Assembly: GCF_011038795.1 (NCBI RefSeq)
Contig: NZ_JAAKDU010000009.1
Span: forward strand, 17,367 to 81,366
Origin: Streptococcus tangpeifui
Lineage (GTDB): Bacteria > Bacillota > Bacilli > Lactobacillales > Streptococcaceae
Reading direction: 5' to 3'
DNA: 64,000 bases
Part shown: one piece after another, positions 1 through 9,697 of the stretch
Layout: every line of letters begins with the position of its first letter
Position numbering within the stretch: the stretch's first letter is position 1
Notes under the pieces: model-generated
Databases searched by the model: none
Told to the model about the DNA's origin: nothing
The model's input: only the letters and a program-made list of their open reading frames with translations
Program-made: the position numbers and the translations under genes

Positions 1-1
1 G

Positions 2-67
2 TGGTTCAAGGGTGAGCACAAGCGCCATCTGCCAATCACTGTCTTTGATGATTTTTGGAAAGATTAA
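2..67 (+). CDS. C-terminal end of an unidentified protein (partial)
   Basis: An open frame enters from the left edge and gives 21 residues ending in TVFDDFWKD before a TAA stop. A convincing hairpin terminator follows within 5 bases, which supports this being a real gene end. The fragment is too short for me to assign a family. Confidence 0.5.
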   Translation, partial: WFKGEHKRHLPITVFDDFWKD

Positions 68-71
68 GTTC

Positions 72-97
72 AAGTAGTCCTCTGAGGCTACTTTTTT
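72..97 (+). terminator. Intrinsic terminator of the partial first gene
   Basis: AAGTAG-t-CCTC pairs with GAGG-CTACTT around a single-base turn and runs into six T residues. It separates the partial gene from the repressor gene promoter. Confidence 0.7.
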
Positions 98-119
98 GAA
101 TACATTTGGGGGTAATCCC

Positions 120-148
120 TTGCTTGGCTTGTTTTCCTATGTTATACT
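120..148 (+). promoter_or_regulatory. Promoter of the LexA/HdiR-like repressor gene
   Basis: TTGCTT at 120-125 and TATACT at 143-148 are separated by 17 bases. The start codon is 36 bases further on, behind GATGAGGTGAGG. Autoregulation is plausible for this family, but I did not identify an operator. Confidence 0.6.
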
Positions 149-184
149 ACTTGTAAGTTATAAAACTAATGATGAGGTGAGGCT

Positions 185-877
185 ATGTTTTCGGCTGAAA
201 AATTGAAAAATCGTCGTAAGGAATTGGGAATGTCACAGGCTGATGTTGCCAGACAATTGGGAATTTCCCGTCCCTCTTATTTTAACTGGGAAAACGGAAA
301 AACCAAACCTAATCAAAAGAACTGGAACAAGCTCAGCAAGATTTTGCAGGTGAATCCTTCTTATTTTTTGTCAGAATATGAGATTGTTGAGACCTATGTT
401 CAACTCAATAAGGGTAATAAAAAGAAGACTGTGGACTTTGCCAATCATCTTTTAGCTGAACAAGGCAAAATAAGATCTGAGTCTGGACGGAAACTCTTTG
501 CTTACAAGGTCTACGAACGCCTGTCAGCTGGTACGGGTTATACCTACTTCAATGATGGCAACTATGATGAGGTTTTCTATGACGAGGAACTGGATCATGA
601 TTTTGCTTCTTGGGTCTTTGGAGATTCTATGGAGCCAACCTACCTTAATGGTGAAGTAGTTTTGATTAAGCAGACTGGTTTTGATTATGATGGGGCTGTT
701 TATGCGGTTGATTGGGACGGTCAAACTTACATTAAGCGGGTTTATCGCGAACCAAATGGTCTTCGCCTAGTTTCTATCAATCAGCAGTATGCGGATAAAT
801 TCGCTCCTTACGATGAGAACCCTAGAATTGTTGGTAAAATTGTTGGCAACTTTATGCCAATCGATGCTAGTGCTTGA
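185..877 (+). CDS. HdiR/LexA-like self-cleaving transcriptional repressor (XRE + S24)
   Basis: This 230-residue protein has an XRE helix-turn-helix at about residues 7-60 and a C-terminal S24 LexA-type peptidase domain. Three catalytic features are visible: an Ala115-Gly116 cleavage dipeptide, Ser148 in GDSMEP, and Lys184 in TYIKRV. This is the arrangement of Lactococcus HdiR, a regulator cleaved after DNA damage with RecA help. In streptococci lacking classical LexA such proteins often repress error-prone polymerase or mobile-element genes. dinB lies 12 kb downstream, but a regulatory link is only inference. A GAGG Shine-Dalgarno sequence supports the start. The family call is confident; the regulon is unknown. 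Confidence 0.85.
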   Translation: MFSAEKLKNRRKELGMSQADVARQLGISRPSYFNWENGKTKPNQKNWNKLSKILQVNPSYFLSEYEIVETYVQLNKGNKKKTVDFANHLLAEQGKIRSESGRKLFAYKVYERLSAGTGYTYFNDGNYDEVFYDEELDHDFASWVFGDSMEPTYLNGEVVLIKQTGFDYDGAVYAVDWDGQTYIKRVYREPNGLRLVSINQQYADKFAPYDENPRIVGKIVGNFMPIDASA

Positions 878-888
878 GAATAAAAAAT

Positions 889-933
889 AAGACTTCTGGA
901 GAGATTCTTCTGAATCGACTCTAGGAGTCTTTT
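889..933. terminator. Terminator between the convergent repressor and pepX genes
   Basis: AAGACT at 889-894 pairs with AGTCTT near 925-931 around a long loop, with T- and A-rich flanks on both sides. It lies between two converging genes and can serve both. Confidence 0.55.
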
Positions 934-958
934 ATAGTTTTATTCGATGGATCTAATT

Positions 959-3235
959 TTAACCATAGGGGAGTAAGAGTTTAGAGTGAGCTAAATCTAC
1001 AGTCAGCTGATAGTCGCTATCATCGCGAATGGTATGCTCAAAATCAGTTGTGTAAAGAACCAGACGGAGCTGATCTCCCTTAGCTAAGCGGTAGATGCTA
1101 GGCTGCAAGTCTAACTGAATGGTCATCCATTGATTAGCTTGGACTGTCTTAATGGACAGCAGGTCCTGACGATTTTGAAGGTTGAGCACGGCTTTGCTGA
1201 TAACCCGATATGGTGTTTGTACAAAAGGAAGTTCCATACAATTTTCGCGAACATAATTGCGGCCATTGTCAATACCTCGGGCTTCCTTGGTGGTCGGGAC
1301 ATCTTTGTAGCGCTTCTTGGGTCCAAAATCTAGAATTTGAGCGGACAGGATTCCCTTGTTGGCTGAGGATCTGATTTTCAGGTTCAGGCGTGGACGACCA
1401 TTGAGCAGGAGGTCGTTATCCAAGGTCAAATCGAGAGTAACTTGGTTAGCCTTGCCCTCAAAGAGTTGGGCCTTGAACGTATTGAAATCCTTGGCATAAC
1501 GATCAAAATCTTTTTGGTTATAGTGGTTATCAATGACCGCTTGATCTTGGCCTAAAACAAGGGAGTGATAGTTGGTCCCGCCAAAATCTTCTAAACTTTG
1601 CCAGCCTTGTTCTTGGCTATTGTCCTGCCAGATGATGCTTGGTAACCAAAAACCGTTGTTTAGGCCCAAGAGTTTATGAGTCAGGAGGGCGTTCATGCTT
1701 TCTCGGAAATCAATGGATTGCCAGTTATTCATGTAAACGTGCATGCCATTGTGAAAGAAAAGGTGTTTTTTAATATCAGAAGGAAGAGCTTTAAAGAATT
1801 GATAAGCATGAAGTGGCTTGACATTCCAATCCTGACTACCGTGAGTTAGAACAACTTCAGCTTTAACTGCTTTGGCATGACTGACATAGTTTCGGTCCTG
1901 CCAAAACTGGCTATAGTCTCCCCTGTCTCTTTTGAGGTCTTGGCTCATCTGCTTGAGGAAGGCCTGATAGGCTTGGTTGCTGCGAAGGTATTCGCCGCCT
2001 AGGAGATTTCTGGAATAAGTATATTCGGTCAAAACATCTAAGTCTTCACCAGGATACCCCCCTGGACTAGACACGAGGCCGTTTTCACGATAGTAGTCAT
2101 ACCAGGAGGAAATACCGGCTTCGGCAATGATGACTTCCAAACCATCGACAGCAGTAGTAGCCAAGGCATTGGACATCGTTCCCAGATAGGAAATTCCTGT
2201 AGTAACCACTTTGCCAGAAGCCCAGTCAGCTTTGACTTGGCTGGTTCGTTTGAGACTGGTATAGGCAACAGCCCGGCCATTGAGCCAGTCAATGACAGCC
2301 CGAAAAGCATTGACTTGCTGATAGTCTCCGCTGGTCATAAACCCTTCAGAAGCCAAAGTGCCTAAACCTGAGACATAGATATTGGCAAAACCTCGAGCTA
2401 GAAGGTAGTCGTTGAGGCTGTAGTTGGCAATATGGGTAAAAGTCTCACAGGCAGGTTCTTGAGGGGCTTGTGATTTGTTGTAGGTCACTTGAGGGATGGG
2501 CTTTTCTTCGATTTCAATCTGACCAGTAGGTTTAACAGCTAATTCACCATCCATCTTGTGCATTTTTTTATCATTTGCCACAGGATTAGTACCTTGATGG
2601 TATGGGCTGGCGGTCATGGTTGTTGGAATAGGTTGATTGGCTTGAGGCCGCAGAATATGGACGCGAATCAAGTCGTTTTTCCCATCTTGATCGCTGTCAA
2701 TACTGGTTTCAACATAGACAACTTCGCGAATAATCTGGCTGGTATCGAAGGTTGCCAAACTTTTCCCATTGAAGTAGTGATAATGGTTGTCAGCAGGAAT
2801 AAGTCCCTGACTGACCAGTTTATCAATCAGGGTCATGCCTGTTTTTTGTCTGGTTGCCAATAATTGATAGAGATTTAAAATAAACTGATCCTCTTGGTAT
2901 TGAATAGGGAAATTTGTCTGATCCAGAAAATCAGTGACCTCTTCAAAATCGACATGGGGAACAAAGTCCAGAATTTGGCAAGCTATCGTATAAAAAATTT
3001 CTTCAGTCAGATGTCTGTCAGATTGAAAGAAAGACAGTAGATCTGTCTCAGGATCGGCTATCCAATTGCTTAAGGGAATATCAGTATCACCATAGTGGAA
3101 GAAAATTTTGCGAAGGAAACGTTCCAGATTGGCCTTGGCTGATTCTTTTAGGGAGACAGAGAAACCTAGTTCTTGTAATTCTGCTTCAGCTTCTTGGACT
3201 GAAAGGGGAATGTAGCTAAATTGATTGAAGCGCAT
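959..3235 (-). CDS. pepX: Xaa-Pro dipeptidyl-peptidase PepX
   Basis: This 758-residue cytoplasmic serine peptidase of family S15 releases X-Pro dipeptides from peptide N-termini and helps use proline-rich peptides. The catalytic triad is visible as Ser349 in the GISYLG motif, Asp469 in SQDW and His499 in NGMHV. These are within one residue of the known Lactococcus positions (348/468/498). The length matches the family. The aquaglyceroporin gene diverges from it, an arrangement also known in Lactococcus. Its promoter is described separately. Confidence 0.97.
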   Translation of the reverse strand: MRFNQFSYIPLSVQEAEAELQELGFSVSLKESAKANLERFLRKIFFHYGDTDIPLSNWIADPETDLLSFFQSDRHLTEEIFYTIACQILDFVPHVDFEEVTDFLDQTNFPIQYQEDQFILNLYQLLATRQKTGMTLIDKLVSQGLIPADNHYHYFNGKSLATFDTSQIIREVVYVETSIDSDQDGKNDLIRVHILRPQANQPIPTTMTASPYHQGTNPVANDKKMHKMDGELAVKPTGQIEIEEKPIPQVTYNKSQAPQEPACETFTHIANYSLNDYLLARGFANIYVSGLGTLASEGFMTSGDYQQVNAFRAVIDWLNGRAVAYTSLKRTSQVKADWASGKVVTTGISYLGTMSNALATTAVDGLEVIIAEAGISSWYDYYRENGLVSSPGGYPGEDLDVLTEYTYSRNLLGGEYLRSNQAYQAFLKQMSQDLKRDRGDYSQFWQDRNYVSHAKAVKAEVVLTHGSQDWNVKPLHAYQFFKALPSDIKKHLFFHNGMHVYMNNWQSIDFRESMNALLTHKLLGLNNGFWLPSIIWQDNSQEQGWQSLEDFGGTNYHSLVLGQDQAVIDNHYNQKDFDRYAKDFNTFKAQLFEGKANQVTLDLTLDNDLLLNGRPRLNLKIRSSANKGILSAQILDFGPKKRYKDVPTTKEARGIDNGRNYVRENCMELPFVQTPYRVISKAVLNLQNRQDLLSIKTVQANQWMTIQLDLQPSIYRLAKGDQLRLVLYTTDFEHTIRDDSDYQLTVDLAHSKLLLPYG

Positions 3236-3288
3236 GCTCTTACCTCACTAGTAAACGTTTTATTTTCAGTAATACCTTTACTTTATCT

Positions 3289-3317
3289 ATTATACTTGAT
3301 AAAATGGTAGCTGTCTA
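3289..3317 (-). promoter_or_regulatory. pepX promoter
   Basis: On the minus strand TAGACA (3317-3312) and a consensus TATAAT (3294-3289) are 17 bases apart, about 50 bases upstream of the pepX start codon. Confidence 0.65.
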
Positions 3318-3350
3318 AATACTTGTTAAGGAGAAAGGAAGTCTAGACGA

Positions 3351-4232
3351 ATGAATGAATTTTTTAAAGAAGCCCTGACACATGAATGGCTGGTGAAGTA
3401 TGCCACAGAGGTTATTGCAACTGCTCTCATGGTTTTGATTGGGAATGGTTCTGTTGCCAATGTTGAACTGAAGGGAACCAAAGGCCATAAATCAGGTTGG
3501 CTTGTTATCGGTTTTGGTTATGGCTTTGCCGTAATGTTGCCAGCTCTTATGTTTGGTACCGTTTCTGGTAATCACATCAACCCTGCCTTTACGCTTGGTT
3601 TGGCTGTTTCAGGTCTTTTCAAATGGACCTATGTCCCAGGTTATCTGATTGCTCAAATGTTGGGAGCTATGTTGGGACAAGGTATCTTGGTAATGGGACA
3701 TGCGGCCTACTATCAAAAGACAGAAGATCCAAATGCCATCCTTGGTTCTTTCTCGACTATCTCTGCCTTGGATGATGGTACAGAAGAAAGTCGCCGTCCT
3801 TCCACTATCAATGGTTTCATCAACGAGTTTATCGGAACTTTTGTTCTGGTCTTTGGTGCTTTGGCATTGACTCATAATTACTTTGGATCTGAGGCTCTTA
3901 AAGATGCTGCTCAACAAACTGGTATGACTGTCGATGCCTTGACACAGCAAAGTCCGCAAATTCCTTTGATGACTGGTGGGGCTCTGGGGGCTGCTCACCT
4001 TGGTCTTGGCTTCTTAGTTGCAGCCTTGGTTATTTCCCTCGGTGGACCGACCGGCCCTGCCCTTAATCCAGTGCGTGACCTTGGTCCTCGTTTGCTCCAC
4101 CATCTTTTGCCTGAAACCGTTCTTGGTGAACATAAGGGTGATTCAAAATGGTGGTATGCTTGGGTGCCCGTTGTTGCACCAATCATTGCCGGTATCATTG
4201 CTGTGGCTGCCTTTAAAGCGCTGTATATGTAA
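3351..4232 (+). CDS. gla: Aquaglyceroporin (Gla/GlpF-type MIP channel)
   Basis: This 293-residue membrane channel of the MIP family has about six helices. The first pore motif is intact (NPA, residues 77-79). The second reads NPV (239-241) and is followed by the expected RDLGPR with its selectivity-filter arginine. MIP channels of this type pass glycerol and water. Position next to pepX and length match Lactococcus Gla, which also carries an extended loop before the second motif; here that loop is about residues 175-205. A strong GGAGAAAGGAAG ribosome site precedes the start. The exact substrate is inferred from family. Confidence 0.85.
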   Translation: MNEFFKEALTHEWLVKYATEVIATALMVLIGNGSVANVELKGTKGHKSGWLVIGFGYGFAVMLPALMFGTVSGNHINPAFTLGLAVSGLFKWTYVPGYLIAQMLGAMLGQGILVMGHAAYYQKTEDPNAILGSFSTISALDDGTEESRRPSTINGFINEFIGTFVLVFGALALTHNYFGSEALKDAAQQTGMTVDALTQQSPQIPLMTGGALGAAHLGLGFLVAALVISLGGPTGPALNPVRDLGPRLLHHLLPETVLGEHKGDSKWWYAWVPVVAPIIAGIIAVAAFKALYM

Positions 4233-4241
4233 TTGGTCAAA

Positions 4242-4273
4242 AGAAAGGAGCAAGTTTGTCTTGCTTCTTTTTT
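4242..4273 (+). terminator. Terminator of the aquaglyceroporin gene
   Basis: AAAGGAGCAAG pairs with CTTGCTTCTTT across a TTTGT loop and leads into a T run. Confidence 0.75.
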
Positions 4274-4468
4274 ATCCTTAATCATATTCTCTGAGCTTTT
4301 AATACTCTTTGAAAATCAAAATGATCCTTTGATGATGTCCCCTACCACACTCCAGTATTACAAGCTGTTGCTTGCTTAGTCTCTAGCCAAGTTATCAGTA
4401 GCTCGTTGTCTAATCTGGTTTTAATTTTTTGACTATCAATCATTGCCAGTTTTGCAAGTAATTTTATA

Positions 4469-4498
4469 AAAAAATCTAGCCAAAGCTAGATTTTTTTA
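4469..4498. terminator. Bidirectional terminator overlapping the end of the TauE-type gene
   Basis: AAAAAATCTAGC and GCTAGATTTTTTT form a perfect stem with a CAAA loop. It overlaps the last codons of the minus-strand gene ending at 4486. The preceding 4274-4468 stretch shows no gene. Confidence 0.75.
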
Positions 4499-5367
4499 GT
4501 TAGGGATGAGCGGATAAGCATGGTACCAGTAAAGATAACGATACCTACGACTAAGACTTTTAAAGTATTGAGGTCGATATTTGTAAGAAAGAATACAGCG
4601 ATGAGAACACCGATAATGCCTCCCAAAACTAGGCCGGCATAACCGGTCCAGTTGACGCGGTCGGCTTTGATAAATTGAGTACTGGAGGCTGTCATAATCA
4701 TAGCAGCATCCAGCATCATAACTGGCATGGCAATGGTTGGGCTCAATCCCATCAAGGAGAAGAAAATCAACTCAGGAGCATAATTCCCTAGTCCCATGGT
4801 CATAAGCACACCGATAGCAAAGTTGAAGCCAACACCGATAGCCAGCCAAATACCGTGTAAGCCATGGACAGATGTTGATAAATTCCCGCCGGGATTCGTT
4901 AGCATACGGTAGACCATGATCAAAGCGGCAACAATCAGAAGTAGCCCCAAAATTCGTTGGACAAGGCGTTCATTCCAATTTTTGGTGATTCGAGTGCCAA
5001 AAAGGGCTCCAAAGAAGGAGGCGGAAGCCATTAGAATTAAGGTTAAGGGTTCAACCTTGACGACTAAAATGAAGCAGAGGGCCTGTACCATGACAGGGAT
5101 AACATGAGCCGTGTTCATAGTTCCAGGCAGTTTACTATCATCATCGTTGAGTTTGGTGATTTTAAAAAGAGTAGTCGTCGTTGCGAAAGAGCCAATCCCC
5201 AGCGTATCTAGCATATCGGTGACTAATCCAATCCAAAATCCAGTTGTAAAACGCTGGAAAATATTTATTTTTTTATGGCGAATATGAAGGGTCAGCTCAA
5301 TGATAACGATAATCATAGCCAACACCAGTACTGTCTGAATCAGGTGTAAAATTAGATTTTCATTCAT
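4486..5367 (-). CDS. TauE/SafE-family membrane transporter
   Basis: This 293-residue polytopic membrane protein has about eight hydrophobic helices. An N-terminal segment reads GFWIGLVTDMLDTLGIGSFA, the sort of glycine-rich half-repeat seen in the TauE/SafE (DUF81) family. Family members export sulfite, sulfonates or related anions, but the substrate here cannot be read from sequence. It is transcribed alone, divergently from cppA, with its own terminator. The family is reasonably certain; the function is not. Confidence 0.75.
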   Translation of the reverse strand: MNENLILHLIQTVLVLAMIIVIIELTLHIRHKKINIFQRFTTGFWIGLVTDMLDTLGIGSFATTTTLFKITKLNDDDSKLPGTMNTAHVIPVMVQALCFILVVKVEPLTLILMASASFFGALFGTRITKNWNERLVQRILGLLLIVAALIMVYRMLTNPGGNLSTSVHGLHGIWLAIGVGFNFAIGVLMTMGLGNYAPELIFFSLMGLSPTIAMPVMMLDAAMIMTASSTQFIKADRVNWTGYAGLVLGGIIGVLIAVFFLTNIDLNTLKVLVVGIVIFTGTMLIRSSLTKKI

Positions 5368-5480
5368 GTACCTAGTTTACAGAAAAAGCTAGTAATAGTA
5401 AATAGTTTTTGCTTAAAGCATATAATTATTTGTCAAATGAAAAGAATTTGACTAAAATGGAAGCAGTTAGGAGAAAAATG

Positions 5481-6233
5481 ATGTCATTATTTGAAGGAAT
5501 TACTTTAGCAGCACCGTTTTTTCGTATCAATAATCGGGAGCGTAATACGGAATTTTATCGCAAGAACTTAGGGTTTAAAGTTTTAAAAGAGGAAAATTCT
5601 GAGGTTTTTTTCAGCGGCTATGTCAATAAAAATGTCAAACTTGTTATTGAAGAATCCCCGTCCATGCGCGTGCGGGAGGTCGAAGGACCAAAGAAGCTTA
5701 ATCGCTTAGAAGTTAAGACTCAAAATCCTGCTGAAATTGAGGCTCTTTTAGCTCAGGGAGTAGCTTATAAGCGACTCTTTAAGGGGGAGAGAGGCTATGC
5801 CTATGAAGTCATTTCGCCAGAAAATGATGTTGTCCTCCTTCACGCCGAGGAGAGTAGTGATTGTTTGGAAGAAATTTCTGGGATTGGTCTGACCTTCGCT
5901 GCTTTGCCAGATTTTCAAGGGCTGTCCGATTTCCAAATTGCTAATTTGGTTCTGAACGTTGCTGATTTAAAAGCTTCTCAGGGGTTTTACCAAGTCCTAG
6001 CTGGACTAGCCTTTTTACCGACTTTAAAGGCAGCTCAAGGTCCAGATCTGCAGGCAGCTGAGAACACCACTTGGGATCTTGAAATTATTGATTATCAAGT
6101 TCCAGCTGATTATGATTTTACAGCTTTGAAAGCTTATTTGGAAGCTGCAGGCCTTTCAGTATACCTCGACAAAGGGAAAACTGTACTTGTGATTTCTGAT
6201 CCTAGTCAAATTGAATTATGGTTTAGCAAATGA
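5481..6233 (+). CDS. cppA: CppA-family protein (glyoxalase-like fold)
   Basis: The protein is 250 residues from the preferred ATG at 5481. A TAGGAG ribosome site at 5468-5473 sits 7 bases before it; an upstream in-frame ATG at 5409 has no such site. The N-terminus (MSLFEGITLAAPFFRINNRE) is the streptococcal CppA signature. CppA was named a C3-degrading proteinase, but the sequence looks like two VOC/glyoxalase-type halves (about 1-140 and 150-250) with no recognisable protease motif or signal peptide. It overlaps the next gene by 4 bases (ATGA), implying translational coupling. Confidence 0.8.
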   Translation: MSLFEGITLAAPFFRINNRERNTEFYRKNLGFKVLKEENSEVFFSGYVNKNVKLVIEESPSMRVREVEGPKKLNRLEVKTQNPAEIEALLAQGVAYKRLFKGERGYAYEVISPENDVVLLHAEESSDCLEEISGIGLTFAALPDFQGLSDFQIANLVLNVADLKASQGFYQVLAGLAFLPTLKAAQGPDLQAAENTTWDLEIIDYQVPADYDFTALKAYLEAAGLSVYLDKGKTVLVISDPSQIELWFSK

Positions 6234-7150
6234 AAAAGATTTTAGACAAAATAGAGCGACAAATTGAGGCTGACATCTATCATGGTGCCAGCCTTGCCCT
6301 TTACAATGAACATTGGCAGGAATTCTACTTGGGAACTTTAGATGGTAAGCAGCCAGTTGTGCCAGGGTTAACTTATGATTTAGCCAGTGTGTCCAAGGTG
6401 GTCGGTGTGGGGACGGTACTGATTCAGATGGTTAAGGAGGGCGTCGTCAAATTAGATTGGCCGCTTAGGGCCTATTATCCAGCTTTTGCTAATAATAGCG
6501 TGACTATCCGCCAGCTGCTGACTCATACATCGGGCATTGATCCCTATATTCCCAACCGTCACAAATTAGACGCTGAATCCTTGATTGAGGCTATCAATCA
6601 TATTCAGGTAACCAGTCAGCATGAGTTTAAATACACGGATATCAACTTTATTTTGTTGGGGCTGATGCTGGAAACTCTGACTAGCCAAACTCTAGCTAAT
6701 GTATTTAAGCAGAGGGTTTTTAAACCATTTGCCATGAAGGAAACTAACTTTGGTCCAGTCTCAGTAGCAGTCCCGACGGTCAAAGGAGTATTACCCGGAG
6801 TGGTGCATGACCCTAAGGCCAAGGTCTTGGGAGTTCATACGGGATCGGCAGGGCTTTTTTCGACGCTGAAGGATTTGGAAAAATTTTTGAATGCCTATTT
6901 ACAAAGGGATTTTGCGACTTATCTCAATCACAATTTTGCACCTTCGGGTTCAAAAGAACGCAGTTTGGCTTGGGACAAGCAGGGTGACTGGCTCCTGCAT
7001 ACGGGCTACACAGGAACCTTTGTTCTCTACAACCGGAAAGCGCAGAAAGCAGCTATCTTCCTTTCCAATCGGACTTATGAAAGGGATGAACGTGCTCAGT
7101 GGATTTTGGATCGGGATCAATTAATTACAGTCATCAAGGAGGAGCTCTGA
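6230..7150 (+). CDS. Serine hydrolase of the class C beta-lactamase/PBP-like family
   Basis: This 306-residue protein has the SxxK active-site motif at Ser53-Lys56 (ASVSKVVG) and a Tyr136-Thr-Asp in the position of the usual YxN. A late HTGYTG motif stands in for KTG. No signal peptide is visible, so it is probably cytoplasmic; members of this group are often esterases or D-alanyl peptidases rather than true beta-lactamases. It is co-transcribed with cppA (4-base overlap). Substrate unknown. Confidence 0.8.
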   Translation: MKKILDKIERQIEADIYHGASLALYNEHWQEFYLGTLDGKQPVVPGLTYDLASVSKVVGVGTVLIQMVKEGVVKLDWPLRAYYPAFANNSVTIRQLLTHTSGIDPYIPNRHKLDAESLIEAINHIQVTSQHEFKYTDINFILLGLMLETLTSQTLANVFKQRVFKPFAMKETNFGPVSVAVPTVKGVLPGVVHDPKAKVLGVHTGSAGLFSTLKDLEKFLNAYLQRDFATYLNHNFAPSGSKERSLAWDKQGDWLLHTGYTGTFVLYNRKAQKAAIFLSNRTYERDERAQWILDRDQLITVIKEEL

Positions 7151-7698
7151 TGCGTTCTACCTTGCTTCTAAGAGGTATCAATGTAGGTGGTAAGAATAAG
7201 ATTGTTATGGCTGACTTGGTTAAGTAGCTGAGTAGTAGGGAGTAGGGTTATCGTCAAGCTGCGACCTCTGTTAATTCCGGCAACCTCTTTTTTAATAGTG
7301 AAAGACTAGAAGCTGACATTATTGCGGAATTCAAAGCCTTCTTGCAGCCAACTTTCTGTGCAGACCTTCGCCCTTATAGCGTCCAAGGGTTTTGCAGCAG
7401 ACGAGCTGCCGAATTGGTGACTGATGATTTAACCAGAAAGAATGTGCTTTTTACAATTGGATAGTAAGATGGTGCAAAAGCTTATTGAAACGTTGGGACT
7501 GGCTGATGAGACTGTCCATTTTGGGCATTTAGGTATCTACTGTACTGGGGCAAATACCAGGAAAAAAGTTTCTTCAAGATGGCTTACCATAAGGTCCCTC
7601 TCAAGCAACCCTTCTATAAGGAAATGCCTATTCGCAATCATAAGAAGACCAATGCTAAGCTGGCAGATTATCTTAGGCTTTCTCATGACCATCTGTAA
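7150..7698 (+). pseudogene. Decayed DUF1697-family gene
   Basis: The reading begins MRSTLLLRGINVGGKN, typical of DUF1697 proteins, directly overlapping the previous stop codon. Two in-frame TAG codons occur within the first 35 codons. The match then jumps frame twice: residues like TIDSKMVQKLIETLGLAD in one frame, FKMAYHKVPLKQPFYKEMP in another, and a terminal DYLRLSHDHL. Total span equals a normal family length of about 180 codons. It is clearly non-functional and was once the third gene of the cppA operon. Confidence 0.8.
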
Positions 7699-7753
7699 TA
7701 TCTGTTAAAGCCTTTTTAGAAGCTAACTGTGACTGTTTTTTAAAAGTTTCATA

Positions 7754-7785
7754 AAATCCGCTAGGAAGTAGCCTAGCGGATTTTT
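7754..7785. terminator. Bidirectional terminator between the DUF1697 remnant and acyltransferase
   Basis: AAATCCGCTAGG and CCTAGCGGATTT form a perfect 12-bp stem with a six-base loop and T-rich tails on both strands. Confidence 0.85.
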
Positions 7786-7841
7786 CTAAAGCTCAAAAAT
7801 TGCCACAGACTTTGAAAAGGCCCATGGCAAATCTAGCTTAT

Positions 7842-8993
7842 TTATGTTATTTTCTTTTCAGATCTCAACAACAACCATTTGTTTCGTCTCAAAATAAAGT
7901 GCAATAGTACATATAAGATATAAGCAAACACACCGGTCGCAAAGGTATAGATAGTCCATTTTATCAACTGGATGATAAAGATTGTTGGACTGGCTGCCAA
8001 AGTCGTTACCCAGTCTCTGAGATTCCAAAGTTCGTAATAGAAGCGATTATCATGGATAAGGTAGACCATAAAGGTCGACCGTCCCAAAAAGGCCATTAGT
8101 CTACTATCTGGTAGTGACAGGCGTCGGAAGAGTTCAAAAATACAGATAGCAACGATAATAACGACTAAACTACTATTATTAAAGTTAGGAATACGCTGGA
8201 GAAAGATTTCTGTAGAGTCACTTTTTATGTAGGTTTGAATCCTAGTTACGACAGTATTATAACCAGAAATCAAAACCAAGACATAAACTAGCATGGGAAG
8301 GAGGAATAAAACATAGGTCCGTACTCTGGAAAGGACGTCAAACCTCCTAACAAATCCTGCAAAGGAATAGAGAAAGACTCCTGTCAAGAAGACCTCTAAC
8401 CCTGTCGCAAAAGATCTCATAATATGATTGGTCCAAGAAAAAGTTATCAGAGCTAAAAAGACAAGAAGAAAACTAGCATACTGCTTATATTCCAGTTGTT
8501 TGAGAAACTTATTTAAGAACAGTTTTCCAAAAAGAATCACAACAAAATAATAACCGACAAACCAAAATCGCTCATTGATCCGCATAAATCGCTGGAGACC
8601 TGAAAATATATCTGGCCGTAGGTGATGCAGCCAAGGAGAAAGGCAGGTTAATAAGATAGCCGCAAATAAAAGTTGATAGAGCAGCTTCTTAGAAATCTTT
8701 CCGATCTGAATAGTATCAGGTTCTCTATTGGCCATAAAATATCCAGAAACCAGAATAAATAAGGCATTGCCAATACTACCAAAGGTCATAATAACATTCA
8801 AAATTAGCAGACGAGGGTAGAAGACAGGCTGATTAAAGACTTCTACTGCCTCTCTCCCCAAGTCTTCGGGAGAGACTAGCTGGACTCTGATACAGTGTCT
8901 GACAATGTGGTACATAATAATCATAAACAGAGCTACAATACGTAATAACTCGATATTTGCACGTCTTATTTTCTTTTTTGTTTCCATCTTCAT
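7842..8993 (-). CDS. Acyltransferase 3 family membrane protein
   Basis: This 383-residue integral membrane protein has about ten hydrophobic helices. The N-terminus (RRANIELLRIVALFMIIMYH) carries the conserved Arg/His-containing first helix of acyltransferase 3 (OafA/WecH-like) enzymes. These transfer acetyl or other acyl groups to surface sugars or glycans. It stands alone and convergent to the cppA operon. The acceptor substrate is unknown. Confidence 0.85.
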   Translation of the reverse strand: MKMETKKKIRRANIELLRIVALFMIIMYHIVRHCIRVQLVSPEDLGREAVEVFNQPVFYPRLLILNVIMTFGSIGNALFILVSGYFMANREPDTIQIGKISKKLLYQLLFAAILLTCLSPWLHHLRPDIFSGLQRFMRINERFWFVGYYFVVILFGKLFLNKFLKQLEYKQYASFLLVFLALITFSWTNHIMRSFATGLEVFLTGVFLYSFAGFVRRFDVLSRVRTYVLFLLPMLVYVLVLISGYNTVVTRIQTYIKSDSTEIFLQRIPNFNNSSLVVIIVAICIFELFRRLSLPDSRLMAFLGRSTFMVYLIHDNRFYYELWNLRDWVTTLAASPTIFIIQLIKWTIYTFATGVFAYILYVLLHFILRRNKWLLLRSEKKIT

Positions 8994-9651
8994 TTCTTAA
9001 TTTACTATTACACCCTCTGCTAAATCATCCCCAGTAAGCAAAACTGGTTATGGATACACAGGGAAAGCCTTGACGAATTAACTTATAGCTGTAAAACTAT
9101 CAAGTTTCAGTTTTCAGTTTATCAATAATCTGGCTTGACGTCCATTATTAGGTTAAAATCGTTAAAAATGCAGTTGGTAGATTGTAGGTTTGAACTATAT
9201 TAGATGAGTCCGGAAACTGATTTATTTCGTCATTGATGGTAGCGTTCGTCATTGATAGTAACGCCAAATAACTCAAACTCAGCTTTTGGTTTAAATCTTT
9301 TTCCCAATTGTAATAAGGTTGAGCCACGATCTGAAAAGTCTTGAACCTCGCATTATAATCAATCATCCATTGGCGGCCACGAAAAGTGCTTGAGCACTAA
9401 TCAGCGGGCTAGCCCAAACAGCCTAAACTGATGTTACTTTGTTCAGATGATGCTTGGCACTTAACTTGACTGACAATTCAAACCTAGAAATAATCAAAAA
9501 AGGGGAGAATTTTATATACTTTAAAAATCGAAATCATACGTCGGTGTATTGTGTACTTATAATGAAGGGATGAGAGAAATCAGTAATTCAAAGGATTGAT
9601 TCTCTCTCCCCACCTTTGCCATCTTGTAGACTTGTTGTATTATAAGTAAAG
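8994..9651. other. Intergenic stretch with coding debris and a hairpin
   Basis: No convincing intact gene. On the minus strand a short frame around 9230-9340 reads LLQLGKRFKPKAEFELFGV and then hits stops, suggesting debris of a lost gene. CGTCATTGAT is duplicated in tandem about 18 bases apart near 9216-9251. GAGAGAAATCA (9571-9581) and TGATTCTCTC (near 9598-9607) can pair as a hairpin, but no partner gene is evident. Confidence 0.4.
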
Positions 9652-9687
9652 TAAAAGACTCTGCCAAAATGGCAAAGCCTTTTTTTA
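9652..9687 (-). terminator. pflB terminator
   Basis: A hairpin built on TGCCA/TGGCA with further pairing outward has T-rich tails on both strands and lies just past the pflB stop codon. Confidence 0.65.
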
Positions 9688-9697
9688 TTAATGGATT

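Noticed and set aside
9148..9366. 72-codon minus-strand frame in the 9.0-9.7 kb gap
   Set aside because: It includes a recent tandem duplication, lacks a ribosome site, and another frame of the same DNA looks more protein-like; treated as debris.
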